Source: Chlamydoabsidia padenii
Lineage: Eukaryota > Mucoromycota > Mucoromycetes > Mucorales > Cunninghamellaceae
Assembly: GCA_025330725.1 (NCBI GenBank)
Contig: JAIWND010000002.1
Coordinates: 1,978,501 to 2,042,500 of the forward strand
Length of the DNA: 64,000 nucleotides
Reading direction: 5' to 3'
In this document: positions 34,931 to 46,000 of the stretch, in pieces
How positions within the stretch are numbered: position 1 is the first letter of the stretch
How the letters are laid out: each line of letters begins with the position of its first letter
Notes under the pieces: model-generated
What the model was told of the DNA's origin: nothing
The model's database searches: none
What the model saw: only the letters and a program-made list of their open reading frames with translations
Position numbers and translations under genes: made by a program

Positions 34931-35756
34931 TTATTCTTCGTCATCAGCGGCAGCCAAGGTCATGGCAATACGATCCAAATCACGTTGACCATCTTGAGTG
35001 ATCTTACGGCCACCCTTCTTGTCCTTTTGGAGCACACCGATCTTTTCCAAAGATTGGAGGACCTTACGGTTGACGGAACCGGAGGCTTCGGCATGGTGAG
35101 AGGGACGCATACCACGGTTGACACGACCACCATGGACCTTGTTCAAAGCACCAACACCAACGGCCTTACGGATGTAGATATGACGGGCAACGGAAGCTAT
35201 TACAAGAGAGTGAATACTAAGGATCGAGGCGGTGTTTTTCTTTTTGACTTACCAGCACGGATAAAGTACCAATCGGGGTCATAAGGAGCCAATTCCTTGA
35301 AGGTACCGGTCTTGACAATATCCACCCACTTGGGGACTTCGAGCTTACCAGTACGCTTGAGGTAGGCAGCATAGGCCTTGATGAAGGCTATAGTAAAATA
35401 AAAGTGATGGTCAGTATTCAGTTTCTTTTTTTTTTTTAAACCCCACTAAGCCACCCGACCCCACATGGATGAATGGATAGTAGAAGAAAACAAGCATTGA
35501 GAGTGTCGTGAAGGTGTGTTGTTGTTGACGATAGTACCGAAGAAGTACAAAGGATTGGTCGCCTGGTCGTTTGCTTTCGTGCCTTGATTATGTTTCTACC
35601 ATCCATCATCCCAACTTTTTCCCTTTTTCTTTTTTGTTGTTGTTTTCCTTTTTTTTTCCCACAACAAAGTGTATATTGTATGTTTCTTTTCTTCTTCTTT
35701 TTATATCAGTATTCCTTACCGTGAGGGTTGACGTCCTTAACAGTGATACCAGCCAT
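34931..35756 (-). CDS. RPS19: 40S ribosomal protein eS19
   Basis: Three exons (35720..35756, 35253..35387, 34931..35196) encode 145 aa, the usual eS19 length. The sequence matches the family throughout: [19 protein letters not shown] at the N-terminus, the [17 protein letters not shown] core, [17 protein letters not shown] and the [11 protein letters not shown] end. eS19 sits in the head of the small subunit and is needed for 18S rRNA 3' maturation. The first intron follows only 37 coding nt, as is common in fungal ribosomal protein genes, where such introns often carry regulatory signals. A GC-rich patch with GATTCCCCGC at 35841-35850 lies upstream. Confidence 0.97.
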
Positions 35757-36896
35757 CGTGATTGAGAGAATAAAAAAAAGAGAAAGAAGGAAAGCAATGG
35801 CTCCCAAACAATTCCCAGTTCAAAAAGTAAAATTTTTTTGATTCCCCGCTGGAGCGCCGTCCTCGGTCACAAAACAATTTTTCTCTGGTGAAAAAGAAGG
35901 CCCAATCATCAAAAAGGAAATGACGGGATTTCAATATCAAAGCCAATGCATCAAAGGAGGTGGTAATGATCATGATGATGGAGACATGGACAGTAAAATG
36001 ATATAAAGTGGTGATATTTATTAATGATGGTGGTCATTTAATACTATTCTAATGCATTTATGGTTATCCTATAACGAGATACTATCCTAATGATTCCCAC
36101 TTGTATATGATTCAGTCATGTTTCCGATCCCATCCATTAGGTTGCCAATAGTGTGTTTGTACAAGTCATACAAAAGGATATCACAAGGTCATCACCACCA
36201 TTCAGCCAATTTGATACAGTATCTTTTGCATTAATACCTATTCAGAAAAAGAGTGAAATGCATATCAAGGTGGACAGTCTTTTTACAACTAACAAGAGCC
36301 GTTACTTGCATTTCATTCAGTTTGTCATTAGGAGAGAATTGAGGCCACAAGTAAAGCAGTTCATTCAAAGAATAACAGTAAATAAACTTTTTGTAAATGG
36401 TCAAGTCGTCAGAGATGTGTGAAATCTGTAAAGAAAAAAACAGTAGTAAGCACATATTTTTCATGTCTTGTTTCTTGTACCTTACCACCATCAAGTAAAA
36501 TCCTTAATAATAGCAAAAATTAAGAAGATCCGTTTCCTTTTGTGAAATTGTCTTTAACCTGTATAGTTGGAACTAGATCATTCATGGGGTAGAGATGAGA
36601 AAGAGAGAAAGAAAGAAAAAGAAATGACATTTGATTTCTGTGTTCATAGTAGCGGGATTTGAAATCTTTTTTTTATTACATCCATGATAAAGGATTCGGG
36701 ATCTTTTACCATGAGTGTAAGGCAATCCAAAAGTTCTGCTTTTATTGAAAACATTAGCTAACGCTATATTACTATTTTTTACAATGAACTTGGTCAACTC
36801 ATAGAAACATCACGCAGGAATCTATCATGCAGCAGAAAAAGGGGGAAAACTGAAACAGGGTTGTTTTAAATCCCGCTCGATGCGCGCGGTATTTAG
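35757..36896. other. Intergenic region
   Basis: Promoter of eS19 and about 1 kb of DNA without a supported gene. A 90-codon open frame at 36153-36422 has no recognisable protein and no splice partners. A dispersed motif lies at 36864-36875 next to GC-rich text (CGATGCGCGCGG), just upstream of the ambiguous unit that follows. Confidence 0.55.
36864..36875 (+). promoter_or_regulatory. Dispersed motif TTTTAAATCCCG
   Basis: Exact motif, about 60 bp upstream of the ATG at 36933 of an uncertain transcription unit, which supports that a promoter is here. Confidence 0.45.
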
Positions 36897-37393
36897 ATGA
36901 GGGGAATTCGTTCTTCCTCTTTTCTTTCCAGAATGACATCTCCAGCAACATCACCTACAGCCTCGTCGCTACCATTGACTCGAGACACCATTGACTGTAT
37001 TCAAGGTAACAAGCATCTTGAACAATTAAAGGCACTGACGTTTTTTTTTTATAGACTGGAATTGGAAGGTATACATACGGAACGATATAACCATGTAACA
37101 GTAGCAGGAACTCCAGGTTGGCAACACAGCAGCATTCTCTTTCTCGTCATCCACACTTTATCACCAGTGTACTATTCGGCATAGAATCACATACGATGGA
37201 TTATGTGACGATGAAACTATATACAACTCGACATTCTAAGGAAGCTGCCTTCTTTTTTTTTTTTTTTAATCGGACCAGGCCGTGTTTGATCAAGAGGACT
37301 CTTCTACCATTATTTCTGGATATTCACGGTAGCATCGATCTAACATGTTCACCTCCTCACTCAAGGTCTACTCTGGATTCTAGTATAGTATAG
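36897..37393 (+). other. Possible short gene or gene relic, frame unresolved
   Basis: A plausible unit: motif upstream, ATG at 36897 or 36933, a clean 49-nt intron (37006..37054), and AATAAAG at 37437. The N-terminus would read MTSPATSPTASSLPLTRDTI. After the intron all three frames are partly open: one ends quickly (DWNWKVYIRN), one gives LELEGIHTERYNHV and ends at 37184, one could splice from near 37068 to 37130 and read through a poly-T stretch to 37393. None is recognisable and none is clearly best. It may be a decayed small gene or a non-coding transcript. Confidence 0.25.
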
Positions 37394-37608
37394 TATAGTC
37401 TTTTTTTTATTATTTTATCCATGTATGATTCAATTAATAAAGATTTGAGTGGCACGCATGAATTGTGGTTCACATTTATTCATCCTGCTCATTCGTTTTA
37501 CATGTATATCATTAGGTCTTGTGTTTTTATCAGTAACAATTTATGTTAGTGTTTCTTTGAATTAAAAGCTATAACCATGGTCGCATCATCATCATGGTTC
37601 ACGTAATG

Positions 37609-37620
37609 TTTTAAACGCCG
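37609..37620 (+). promoter_or_regulatory. Dispersed motif TTTTAAACGCCG
   Basis: Exact CG-variant copy, about 700 bp upstream of the MFS gene. Confidence 0.4.
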
Positions 37621-37944
37621 ATATATCCGTGCATCTCTGTTTTCAATGACAAACCCCTGGTGTTTCTTCCGTATCCACTTTATATAAAAGTATAGTAAGG
37701 GAGCTGACACATTACACAAGATTGATTGTCATTACTTTAACCCATCATGAGTGTAATTACAGTAGGAGAGATCACATAACACCACAACTTCGTCCCACCG
37801 AGCCGTCGGTGCAAACCGCATCAACCTATATGCAAAGAGCCAAATATGGAAATTGAAGGATAATCCTACCTAATGCCATTCAACTAGCAACAAGGATATT
37901 AGTTTTGACATTATGAGCATTGGGTAAAGAGGATAAAAAGTCAA

Positions 37945-37956
37945 GTTCAAACGCCG
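37945..37956 (+). promoter_or_regulatory. Dispersed motif GTTCAAACGCCG
   Basis: Exact CG-variant copy, about 360 bp upstream of the MFS gene. Confidence 0.4.
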
Positions 37957-38151
37957 CTCATGTACCACTTTTTCAATATTTAAAGCAATCAACTTTCTGA
38001 CTTATGTGTTGTCTATCTTTTCTTCTTCTTCTAATAAATGGATAATTTGAATGAGTGTGATATGTACACTAGATAGCCTTGTTGCTCATAATGATAAATG
38101 TAGCACGAGGGAATACATACATAGCTTAAATTTATGTAGGTGCCCATATAA

Positions 38152-38163
38152 TTTAAAATCCCG
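38152..38163 (+). promoter_or_regulatory. Dispersed motif TTTAAAATCCCG
   Basis: Exact copy about 150 bp upstream of the MFS start codon at 38314. Confidence 0.5.
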
Positions 38164-38313
38164 ATAGAGGGTTTTTATTTGCCTGGGAGGACGAGAATTT
38201 TAATCACCCCTTCTTCTTCTTCTTCCTTCTCATTCCTTTATTTAGTTGGCTACAACTTGATACCTCTTTATTTATATTCGTTTATATTATCTATTTGAAT
38301 AGCTTTGGTATCA

Positions 38314-40399
38314 ATGGTGTCCACCGATGAAACCGCACCTCTTTTGGGCAATTACAACAAACCCTATGATACAAACAGCATAATCACTATTGCAACATCC
38401 AACTCTCATGCTAGTCACCTTATTGACGATAGTCACCAAACAATAGAAGAAGAAGATGGAAACGACATTGTTGCTAAACGATTAAATGGTGTCTCTCTTT
38501 ACACCATTTTGTTTGGGTAAGTATTAAAAAAAAAATACTTGGGTCGTACAGTCGGTTGATTAAATTGACATTATAACTCATCTCCTTTTGAACCCCCCCC
38601 CCAAAAAAAAAGTCTTTGGGTAGGTGTCTCTTTGGCTGCTCTTGACTCTTCTATTGTGGCCACCATCTATGCACAGATCGGAACGGAATTCAAAAGGTAA
38701 GTAAAGAAACACACTTTTTACAAATGTACTAACGACTTTATTATTATAGATCTAACGAAATCATATGGATCGCCACTAGCTACCTATTAAGTTATACGGC
38801 TTTACAACCTTTATATGGTCGTATTTCCGATGTCTTTGTAAGTAAGCAAGTCAACTATGAAAAGGATTGCTCACTATTATATAACTATAGGGACGGAAAA
38901 GCGCCTTGATATTTGCCACCTCCTTCTTCTTTGTTGGATCCTTATTATGTGGGGCGGCAACCAATCTTTGGACCTTGGTGGTTGCTCGGGCTATTGCTGG
39001 TATTGGTGGTGGTGGGATCAACACTTTGACAACGGTGATGGTTAGCGATCTAGTGCCTTTACGTCAACGTGGTACTTTTCAAGGTTATGGGAATGTTGCC
39101 TATGCAGTGGGCAGTGTGGTTGGCGCACCTGTTGGAGGTAATAAGAAGCAGATAATAATCGCTCAAGAATGGTACTAATTACTTTTTTTTTTCTTCTCTC
39201 TTTAGGCTTCTTGACGGATACGATTGGATGGCGGTATTGCTTTTATATCAATCTCCCACTTCTTCTTATCACCATCTATGTTTCCACCTGCCTTTTGACA
39301 AATTATAATCTAGAAGAAACTAGCGAAAGTGATCTTTGGGAACGACTCAAGCTTATTGATTATGCCGGTGCTTTCACCGTGGTGATGGCTGTGGTGGCTT
39401 TCTTATTGGCGACTTCCCTCGGTGGTAATTTACGTCCCTGGTCTGATCCTCTTGTGGTAGGTTGTTTGGTAACTGCTGGTGTGCTCACTGTCCTCTTTTG
39501 TGTGGTGGAAGCCAAATGGGCGAAGAATCCTTTGATGCCTTGGTCTATCATTTCCAGTCGCACACCTCTGGCGTGTGCCTCGGCCAATTTTTGGACTGTC
39601 ATGGCGTCAACCAGTGTCATTTACATTGCTCCACTCTATTTCCAAGGCTTACTTGGTTATTCGCCCACTCATGCCGGTTTATTTTACTTGCCCAAGGTGA
39701 TCTCAGTATCTTTTGGATCAGTCTTATCGGGGATTTACATGTCTCGAACTGGTGAATATATCAAGATTACAATGGTGGGTGCCTTGGCTTGTCTTGGTTC
39801 CATGGCAGGATTTACTCTGTGTACCCCTGATACTTCTCTGACTCATCTGCTATTATGTTTGTTTGGTGATGGGTTGTCTCTGGGTATTGTTATCACCACT
39901 ACATTGATTGCCATGTTGTCATGCGTTGGCTCTAAAGGTAAGAAAGAAGAGAATAGGAAATGAAGGTAGGGGTGTACTAATGTATCATTGTCCTCTCTCT
40001 TAGATATGGCTACCATCACATCAATGTCTTACTTATTTAGATCTGCTGGTGGTGTCATTGGTATCTCAAGTACATCTGCCATTTTCCAAGCCGTGGTGAA
40101 AAACATTCTGACACAACGTATCACTGGTCCTGACGCTGAAAAGGTAAGAAGGGTGGGGGGGGGGAGGTTAAATACATAACTTTAACACCTAGTTTCTCCT
40201 TTAGTATATCGATATTGCACGAAAATCCATGACTGAAATCAGATCACTACTTCCTCCTGATATTGTGGAAATAGTCCTGGAATCTTACCAAGCTGCTCTT
40301 CGGTATTCTTTTGGTGCTTGTGTTGTGATGGCTCTCCTGGCTCTCTTCTCTACCTTCTTCATTCAACGATTCGAATTGCAAACAAAGGTCAGAAAATGA
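38314..40399 (+). CDS. MFS drug:H+ antiporter, DHA2-type (14-helix)
   Basis: Seven exons (38314..38516, 38613..38696, 38750..38837, 38891..39137, 39206..39937, 40004..40143, 40205..40399) encode 562 aa. The hydrophilic N-terminus (ETAPLLG) precedes the first helix, which carries the DHA2 motif ALDSSIVATIYAQIG. The MFS motif A appears as GRISDVFGRKSAL, and motif C-like GSVVGAPVGG, WRYCFYINLPL follows. About 14 hydrophobic segments can be traced, ending LFSTFFIQRFELQ. DHA2 members in fungi export drugs or move basic amino acids into vacuoles (Azr1, Sge1, Vba families); the N-terminal acidic dileucine-like signal would fit vacuolar sorting. Substrate cannot be read from sequence. Confidence 0.92.
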
Positions 40400-40649
40400 T
40401 CTACCCGGTGTGGACTTTTATAGCATTTAGTTTAATATAGCTATAGTATATCTTTTGTTACAATCAATCATCATTAAAAAGCATAGATAATATAGTACGT
40501 GGATGCATGATGGGGTCTTCTCAAATGGAAGAAAAAATGTCGGGGATTTAATAAAGTGGGGTTTGAATTGATTAAGGCCATCATTATTTTCTTTCGTGCT
40601 AACGCTTCTTCTTTACTTTTTTTTTTCCCTCGACTTTTTAACTACAATA
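40400..40649. promoter_or_regulatory. ARP2 upstream region
   Basis: Contains CGGGGATTTAAT at 40541-40552 and GGGTTTGAATTG at 40559-40570, variants of the dispersed motif with one extra or altered base, about 100 bp upstream of ARP2. Confidence 0.35.
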
Positions 40650-42280
40650 ATGAATGCTTCCAAAACACTTGTCGTTGATAATGGTACAGGGGTAAGTCAA
40701 CTGATGGGAAATAGTGGGGGCTGAATGGTGCTACGCTGGGGGCGTGATGACATTTTTGGTCATGAACCGGGGGAAAGTTAGGTGGTGGTGGAAGGAATAC
40801 ATTAACTTATTCTTCTTCTTTTTATTTTATTTATTAATATAGTTTGTAAAGTGTGGATATGCTGGTTCCAACTTTCCTGAACATGTATTCCCTAGTGTGG
40901 TGGGTCGACCTATCTTACGAGCCGAAGAACGAGTTGGTGATGTACAAGTCAAGGACATAATGATTGGTGATGATGCAGCAGCCCTTCGTAACATTCTTCA
41001 AATGTCTTATCCAATGGAAAATGGTATTATTCGAAACTGGGAGGATATGCGACATCTCTGGAACTATACGTTTGATGAACAACTCAAGGTGGATCCTCGC
41101 GATAGTAAAATCTTGTTGACCGAAGCACCCATGAACCCTCGCTCAAACCGAGAACAAATGGCTCAAATCATGTTTGAAGAATATGGATTCCAAGGTATTT
41201 ATGTGGCCATTCAAGCCGTATTGACTCTCTTCGCCCAAGGTAAACAGAAAAAAAAAAAAAAAAAAAAAAAAGAGAGATAATAGTGCCTTGATTCAAGCCA
41301 TCAATCCTTCATGTATGTATATATATTCTAGGCCTTATGTCTGGTGTAGTGGTGGATTCTGGTGATGGTGTGACACATATTGTACCTGTTTATCAAGGCT
41401 ATGCTCCTGCTAATCTGACTCGTCGTTTGGATGTTGCTGGTCGTCATGTCACAAAGTATCTTATCAAACTCCTCCTTCTTCGAGGTTATGCCTTTAATCG
41501 TACTGCTGATTTCGAAACGGTGCGACAAATTAAAGAAGAATTCTGCTATGTCAGGTAATAATAATAATAATAATACAGGGAACTCTTATACATTATTAAC
41601 TTGTTCTCTATTCTAGTTACGATCTTGAAATGGATCAAAAACTGGGCAATGAAACAACAACCTTGGTGGAATCCTACGAATTACCTGATGGCCGTGTGAT
41701 CAAGATTGGATCCGAACGATTTGAAGCCCCTGAATGTCTATTCCAACCTCATCTTGTGGATGTTGAAGCACCAGGTATGGCTGAAATGCTCTTCAACACT
41801 ATTCAATCAGCTGATATCGATATTCGTGCCGATTTATACAAGCATATCGTTTTGTCTGGTGGATCCACTATGTACCCTGGCTTGCCTAGTCGCTTGGAAA
41901 AGGAAATCAAGCAATTATACCTTACTAACGTCTTGAATGGGGATGCCAGCCGATTGAACGTAAGTAGAGGATTGAAAAAGCAAGGGATGCAAACAATACT
42001 AACTTGTTATTTGGTTATTCTTCAATAGAAATTCAAGGTCCGTATCGAAGACCCTCCTAGACGTAAACACATGTAAGTATCCACACACACACACAAAAAG
42101 AGAGGGGGGCGGGGTCATCTTGCTCACATATTGGAAATTGATAATAGGGTTTACCTTGGCGGTGCTGTCTTGGCTGACATTATGAAGGACAAGGACTCTT
42201 GGTGGGTGACTAAACAAGAATGGGAAGAAATGGGACCTCGTGCTTTGGACAAGATGGGCGTCCTTGGATCTACTGCCTAG
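40650..42280 (+). CDS. ARP2: Actin-related protein 2 (Arp2/3 complex)
   Basis: Six exons (40650..40691, 40843..41239, 41332..41554, 41617..41959, 42029..42072, 42148..42280) encode 393 aa, the normal Arp2 length. Actin-fold motifs are clear: [15 protein letters not shown] (phosphate 1), [16 protein letters not shown] (phosphate 2), the [12 protein letters not shown] loop, and [16 protein letters not shown] (adenosine). Arp2-specific text includes [20 protein letters not shown] and the end [17 protein letters not shown]. With Arp3 it mimics an actin dimer and nucleates branched filaments at endocytic patches. The small first exon is 42 nt. It ends 677 bp from the convergent LEA2-like gene. Confidence 0.97.
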
Positions 42281-42956
42281 AAGAAGAAGATACATAGATG
42301 AATTGATTAGTTAGTATTAGCCGTTTTTTAATAAAGCAAATATATCTTGATCCTCCACACTGGGTCTATGATAAACAGGGGGGGGATTATGCCTTGTATG
42401 ATTGATTGGAACATTGTGAATTTAGTCCTAATAAAAGAATGTTAACTGGACTTTTTTTGTGTCACCAGAAAATATAAAGGTTGCCATTACAAGAAGATCG
42501 GTTATTCATATAGGGATGTTGGCGAAACTTTCGATACCATGGGTTTAATCGACATGCCCAGCTCTATATTGAACATGATGGAATAAAGTTTATTATATCA
42601 TATTAGGAGAAGACAACATACACTTGTAGAATGTATGCATAAATTTCATTGTTTCATGCAAGATCTAGTACAGATGTACAAGGTCAAGGTTTTTTTAATT
42701 TTTTATTTCGTTTGAATGTGGTGTGATAAAGATGGATGACAATAAAATAAATACAGAAGAATGATAAAAACAAAAACAAAAACAAAAAAAAATGACATAT
42801 TACAAAGCTATAAACTATTACACATGTTAAGTACGTAGGAGTGATAAAATGTGAAGAGGGGATGGGGAAGGATATATATATATATATATAATGATAGTAG
42901 TTATGTATTAGGATAATAAAAGTAAGTAGTATTCAATAGGGAAGAGAAGAGAGTAA
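42281..42956. other. Tail-to-tail intergenic region
   Basis: Shared 3' flanks of ARP2 (+) and the LEA2-like gene (-). AATAAAG-type signals near 42331 and 42585, an ACAAAA run at 42770-42790, and (TA)n at 42875-42891. No gene seen. Confidence 0.6.
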
Positions 42957-44255
42957 TCAGCCAGGACATTGGATGCCATGTTCGGGAAATACAGTAGAAT
43001 GAGAGTACCAAGGTATGCCACGCACCGAGAGATCCACTTGGAAGGTAACATTAAACAATTCAACCTGATAAGGAATGGGATTCGGGGTTTGTCGATACGG
43101 TCCACAAGTAGCAAACAAGTCAGTGATCGTTTCGTCTGTGGCATTCGTCCGAGAATAAGCAATCGTGATAGGCAGAGTCACCAGATGTTTCTTTTCACGC
43201 TGGTTAATCCATTGAGCATCCACCGACCCCGACCCGATCTGTGTCATGGTATCATTATCCAACACCGAGACCACCATGGAGTTTAGCCAAACCGGGATCC
43301 AATTCGCCGAGTTATCCAATGTCATATTCACGGCCCATTGTGCTGTCATCGTATTCATATCCTTGGCCCATGATTTCTGTGAAGTAGCGGCCGCCGAGAA
43401 TTTCACCGTCGGCATGCGGGGGACAAAAAAGTACATGAGCAGAGCAAATAAAACCAAGAACCCACCACCTGATACATAACGCCATTGTCGTATCGTCAGG
43501 CCACAACCACGTTTTTGTTCATTTCGTCGTGGAGGTTCGGTCTTTTCATAATGGCTGTCAATAGTCAGTTTGGCTTGTACTTGTTGTGGGGCCATATCCA
43601 CGCTGATGTTGTCTTGTAGCATTGATCCCACACCTTGCATCGTCTGTGAGCGTTCGTCTTCTACATAAATGGGTGCTATTGGCTGAGAGAGGTCGTGATA
43701 GTGGTGTGAGTAGGGCAAATACGAATTGGCTCGTTGTTGTGATTCCATGTAGACGGGATTGGTTGCTGTCATTATGCGATCTTTGTCAGTAATGTTGTTG
43801 TTGAGTAGAGTGGTAAGAGTGTTGCTGGTTTCGTTTTCTTTATTGCTGTGGATATTATTAATGGTATGCATGAGAATGGTATTATTGTTGCTGGTGGTAT
43901 TAATATGGGCTGGTAATCTTGACTTGGCATAAGGGTCATCGTCGTAGTCTCGGGTGGTAAATCCATGACTATAGGGTGCTGCATTGGTGGCTAATCGAGT
44001 GGTACTGCTGTCCGACGCCGTCCGTGAATGAAGTACACCTTGATCGGCAGAGTTTGAATCTGCTAAAGTAAAGTAAAGTAAAGTAAACGTTAGTTTCCAC
44101 ATATCAATTCGAATAACCAATAAAAAGTCCGGCTTTGTTTTTTGCTTACATGGTTGTGATTTATGTCTGCGGTAAGGATCGACAATGTCGTCATAAGAAG
44201 TAGGTGAGTGTTTACGGTAGTGTTGGTATGGGTTGTGTGAAGGAGTAGGGTGCAT
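42957..44255 (-). CDS. Single-pass type II membrane protein with LEA2-like lumenal domain
   Basis: Two exons (44150..44255, 42957..44062) give 403 aa. Residues 1-230 are hydrophilic and Asn/Ser/Tyr-rich (cytoplasmic). After a basic stop-transfer patch (PPRRNEQKRG) comes a helix at about 233-250, then a 150-residue beta-rich domain with KSWAKDMNTMTAQWAVNMTL, NWIPVWLNSMVVSVLD and IPYQVELFNVTFQVDLS. This layout is that of fungal LEA2/DUF-type (late embryogenesis abundant group 2) membrane proteins such as the Tag1-like vacuolar proteins. Several N-x-T/S sites suit glycosylation. The 87-nt intron has no stop and is a multiple of three, so retention would add 29 residues. Function unknown. Confidence 0.8.
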   Translation of the reverse strand: MHPTPSHNPYQHYRKHSPTSYDDIVDPYRRHKSQPCKQKTKPDFLLVIRIDMWKLTFTLLYFTLADSNSADQGVLHSRTASDSSTTRLATNAAPYSHGFTTRDYDDDPYAKSRLPAHINTTSNNNTILMHTINNIHSNKENETSNTLTTLLNNNITDKDRIMTATNPVYMESQQRANSYLPYSHHYHDLSQPIAPIYVEDERSQTMQGVGSMLQDNISVDMAPQQVQAKLTIDSHYEKTEPPRRNEQKRGCGLTIRQWRYVSGGGFLVLFALLMYFFVPRMPTVKFSAAATSQKSWAKDMNTMTAQWAVNMTLDNSANWIPVWLNSMVVSVLDNDTMTQIGSGSVDAQWINQREKKHLVTLPITIAYSRTNATDETITDLFATCGPYRQTPNPIPYQVELFNVTFQVDLSVRGIPWYSHSTVFPEHGIQCPG

Positions 44256-44357
44256 TATACATGAAAAATTAGAGTACAGTGGAAAGAAAAGAAGAGAAGA
44301 AAGAAAAGAAAGAGGGCCCTTTTTTACACAAAATTAAATTTCAAATGTTCTCTTGGG

Positions 44358-44369
44358 ATTCAAATGCCG
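44358..44369 (+). promoter_or_regulatory. Dispersed motif ATTCAAATGCCG
   Basis: Exact motif, 103-114 bp upstream of the LEA2-like gene start (minus-strand gene). Confidence 0.5.
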
Positions 44370-44800
44370 CTTCCACTTCTTCCAAAGCGAGATCAATCAG
44401 TCACCTCCGTTCCAATTGATCCACTATTTCATTGTAACAAGGCTTATTTGACTCTAAACTTTATAGGATACAATCTGCTTTTATCATCCATGACTATTTT
44501 TGATTAATGAGGGCCATTGTGTCTCTGTTTGAGGTATAAAATATGATTGATTGGGGACTTTCTCCTTAACAGGTATGCTCATTCCTCCAATCTGAACTTG
44601 TATATGTGTAACCTAAAGTGTTGACTCTTCTCCCCCCTTTTTTTTCTTCTAACCTCCAGCCCCCCCCCTCAAGTTTTCAAATAAGCAACTATCATGTGCT
44701 TTTACAACCCATTTTTCCGGCAAGGTAGAAGAAGAAGAAGGTGCCAATCGAACTTTTTTTTGTTTCAAGTCATCAACTTGTTACCATGATGACTTGTTTC

Positions 44801-44836
<36 letters not shown>

Positions 44837-45010
44837 CTGGTTCGTTCGGCTATTGATTGGTGAGATTCATCTCAAGCTAAAAAGGTATGATTTCATTTAA
44901 AAGAAGTAAAGTTTGTATTCAGGAACGTAAAACCAAATTCACGCTTGAACTGATTCGGAGCTTTTCTAATAGTATTCAGAGGGAAAGCAAAAAAAAAAAA
45001 AAAAAAACTT

Positions 45011-45022
45011 TTTGAAATCCCG
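45011..45022 (+). promoter_or_regulatory. Dispersed motif TTTGAAATCCCG
   Basis: Exact motif in the long intergenic region; no start codon of a supported gene is near. A looser variant TTTGAATTCCCG lies at 45287-45298. Confidence 0.35.
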
Positions 45023-46000
45023 AAAAAGGGTGCGTTGATGTCTATAAATGGAATGGTGGTGCATAATATTACCACACACGATGAAGATGTCTGCCTCGGT
45101 TAAAAATAACCTACAACATACCCTCTTTTTTTTTTTTTGTACAGAATCAAAAGAGCATCCGGATTTTCTTCCATAGGGTGGGGTATGGTTTTTCTTCCCT
45201 TTCTTGCCATCCCTGTACCGTGACACAAAAGTACTTTGATCAATGTTGACGACTATTTCTCGGTTATGCCCACGTTTCCAGCTTGATTTGAATTCCCGCA
45301 TGAAATGACAAAGCTTAATCATCGTCATCATTAGACCTATCGGATCATGCTACTACTTTTTTTTTTTTTAAAAAAAAACGGTACCACACTTGTTTCAACA
45401 GGATCGTTTTGCAAATAGTTTATCTAGTCAAACGATAGATGGAGTTGGAATCAAGGGGAAACCATCATCCGTACATGGGCGGAGCGCCAATATATAGGTT
45501 ACGCAAACATTTTTCTTCCATGACACGCAGAAGTCTTTTTTTTTATTTAAAAAAAAAACAGAATTCTGTGAAATGAATGGTACTGTTCACAGAGAGATTA
45601 CCTATTTAAAAAAAAAGGCATATACAGTAAATTAACTTTTCAAACATCCAGGTATTCATTATGAAGAAAGTCAATGTTAGCTTATGCACATTTTCAACAA
45701 ACAAGAAGTTGAAAGATCAATGTCGGTATTTGAATGTGGTCGCCCGAAAAGGGGTTTCATTTTCAGTAAGCCTTTATCAGAGGTCGCCCGAGTCTTCCCA
45801 ATTTCCGCACTATTACAGAAGACTTTTTTTTTTTTGCATATCAAAGCGATGAATGAGAGTATTTTATTGTATTGTATTTGTATGTCTAATACTAAATGAT
45901 AAAAATAATGATGATGATTGATTTTGTAAAAAGTAAATAAAACAATAATGTACACAGTAGTAGTAATAATACAACATGTATGATGAATAATCAAAGACAG

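Larger units (their letters stand above)
37394..38313. other. Intergenic region
   Basis: About 0.9 kb with no gene seen but three dispersed motifs (37609, 37945, 38152), the densest non-tandem group in the window. The last is the proximal one for the MFS gene. Confidence 0.55.
44256..46000. other. Long intergenic region
   Basis: 1.7 kb between two minus-strand genes. It carries the upstream motif of the LEA2-like gene (44358), another exact motif at 45011, poly-T at 44811-44836, and palindromic T/A runs at 45358-45378 and 45535-45560. Short frames at 45660-45990 have no recognisable product or splice context. No gene supported. Confidence 0.55.

Noticed and set aside
36153..36422. 89-codon plus-strand frame
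   Set aside because: No start context, no related text I recognise, no flanking exons; length is within chance for AT-rich DNA.
39360..39620. Minus-strand frame across the MFS gene
   Set aside because: It is a shadow of the transporter exon, which reads continuously with membrane helices on the plus strand.
45660..45994. Overlapping frames on both strands in the long intergenic gap
   Set aside because: Composition looks random, homopolymers interrupt them, and neither has splice partners or recognisable motifs.
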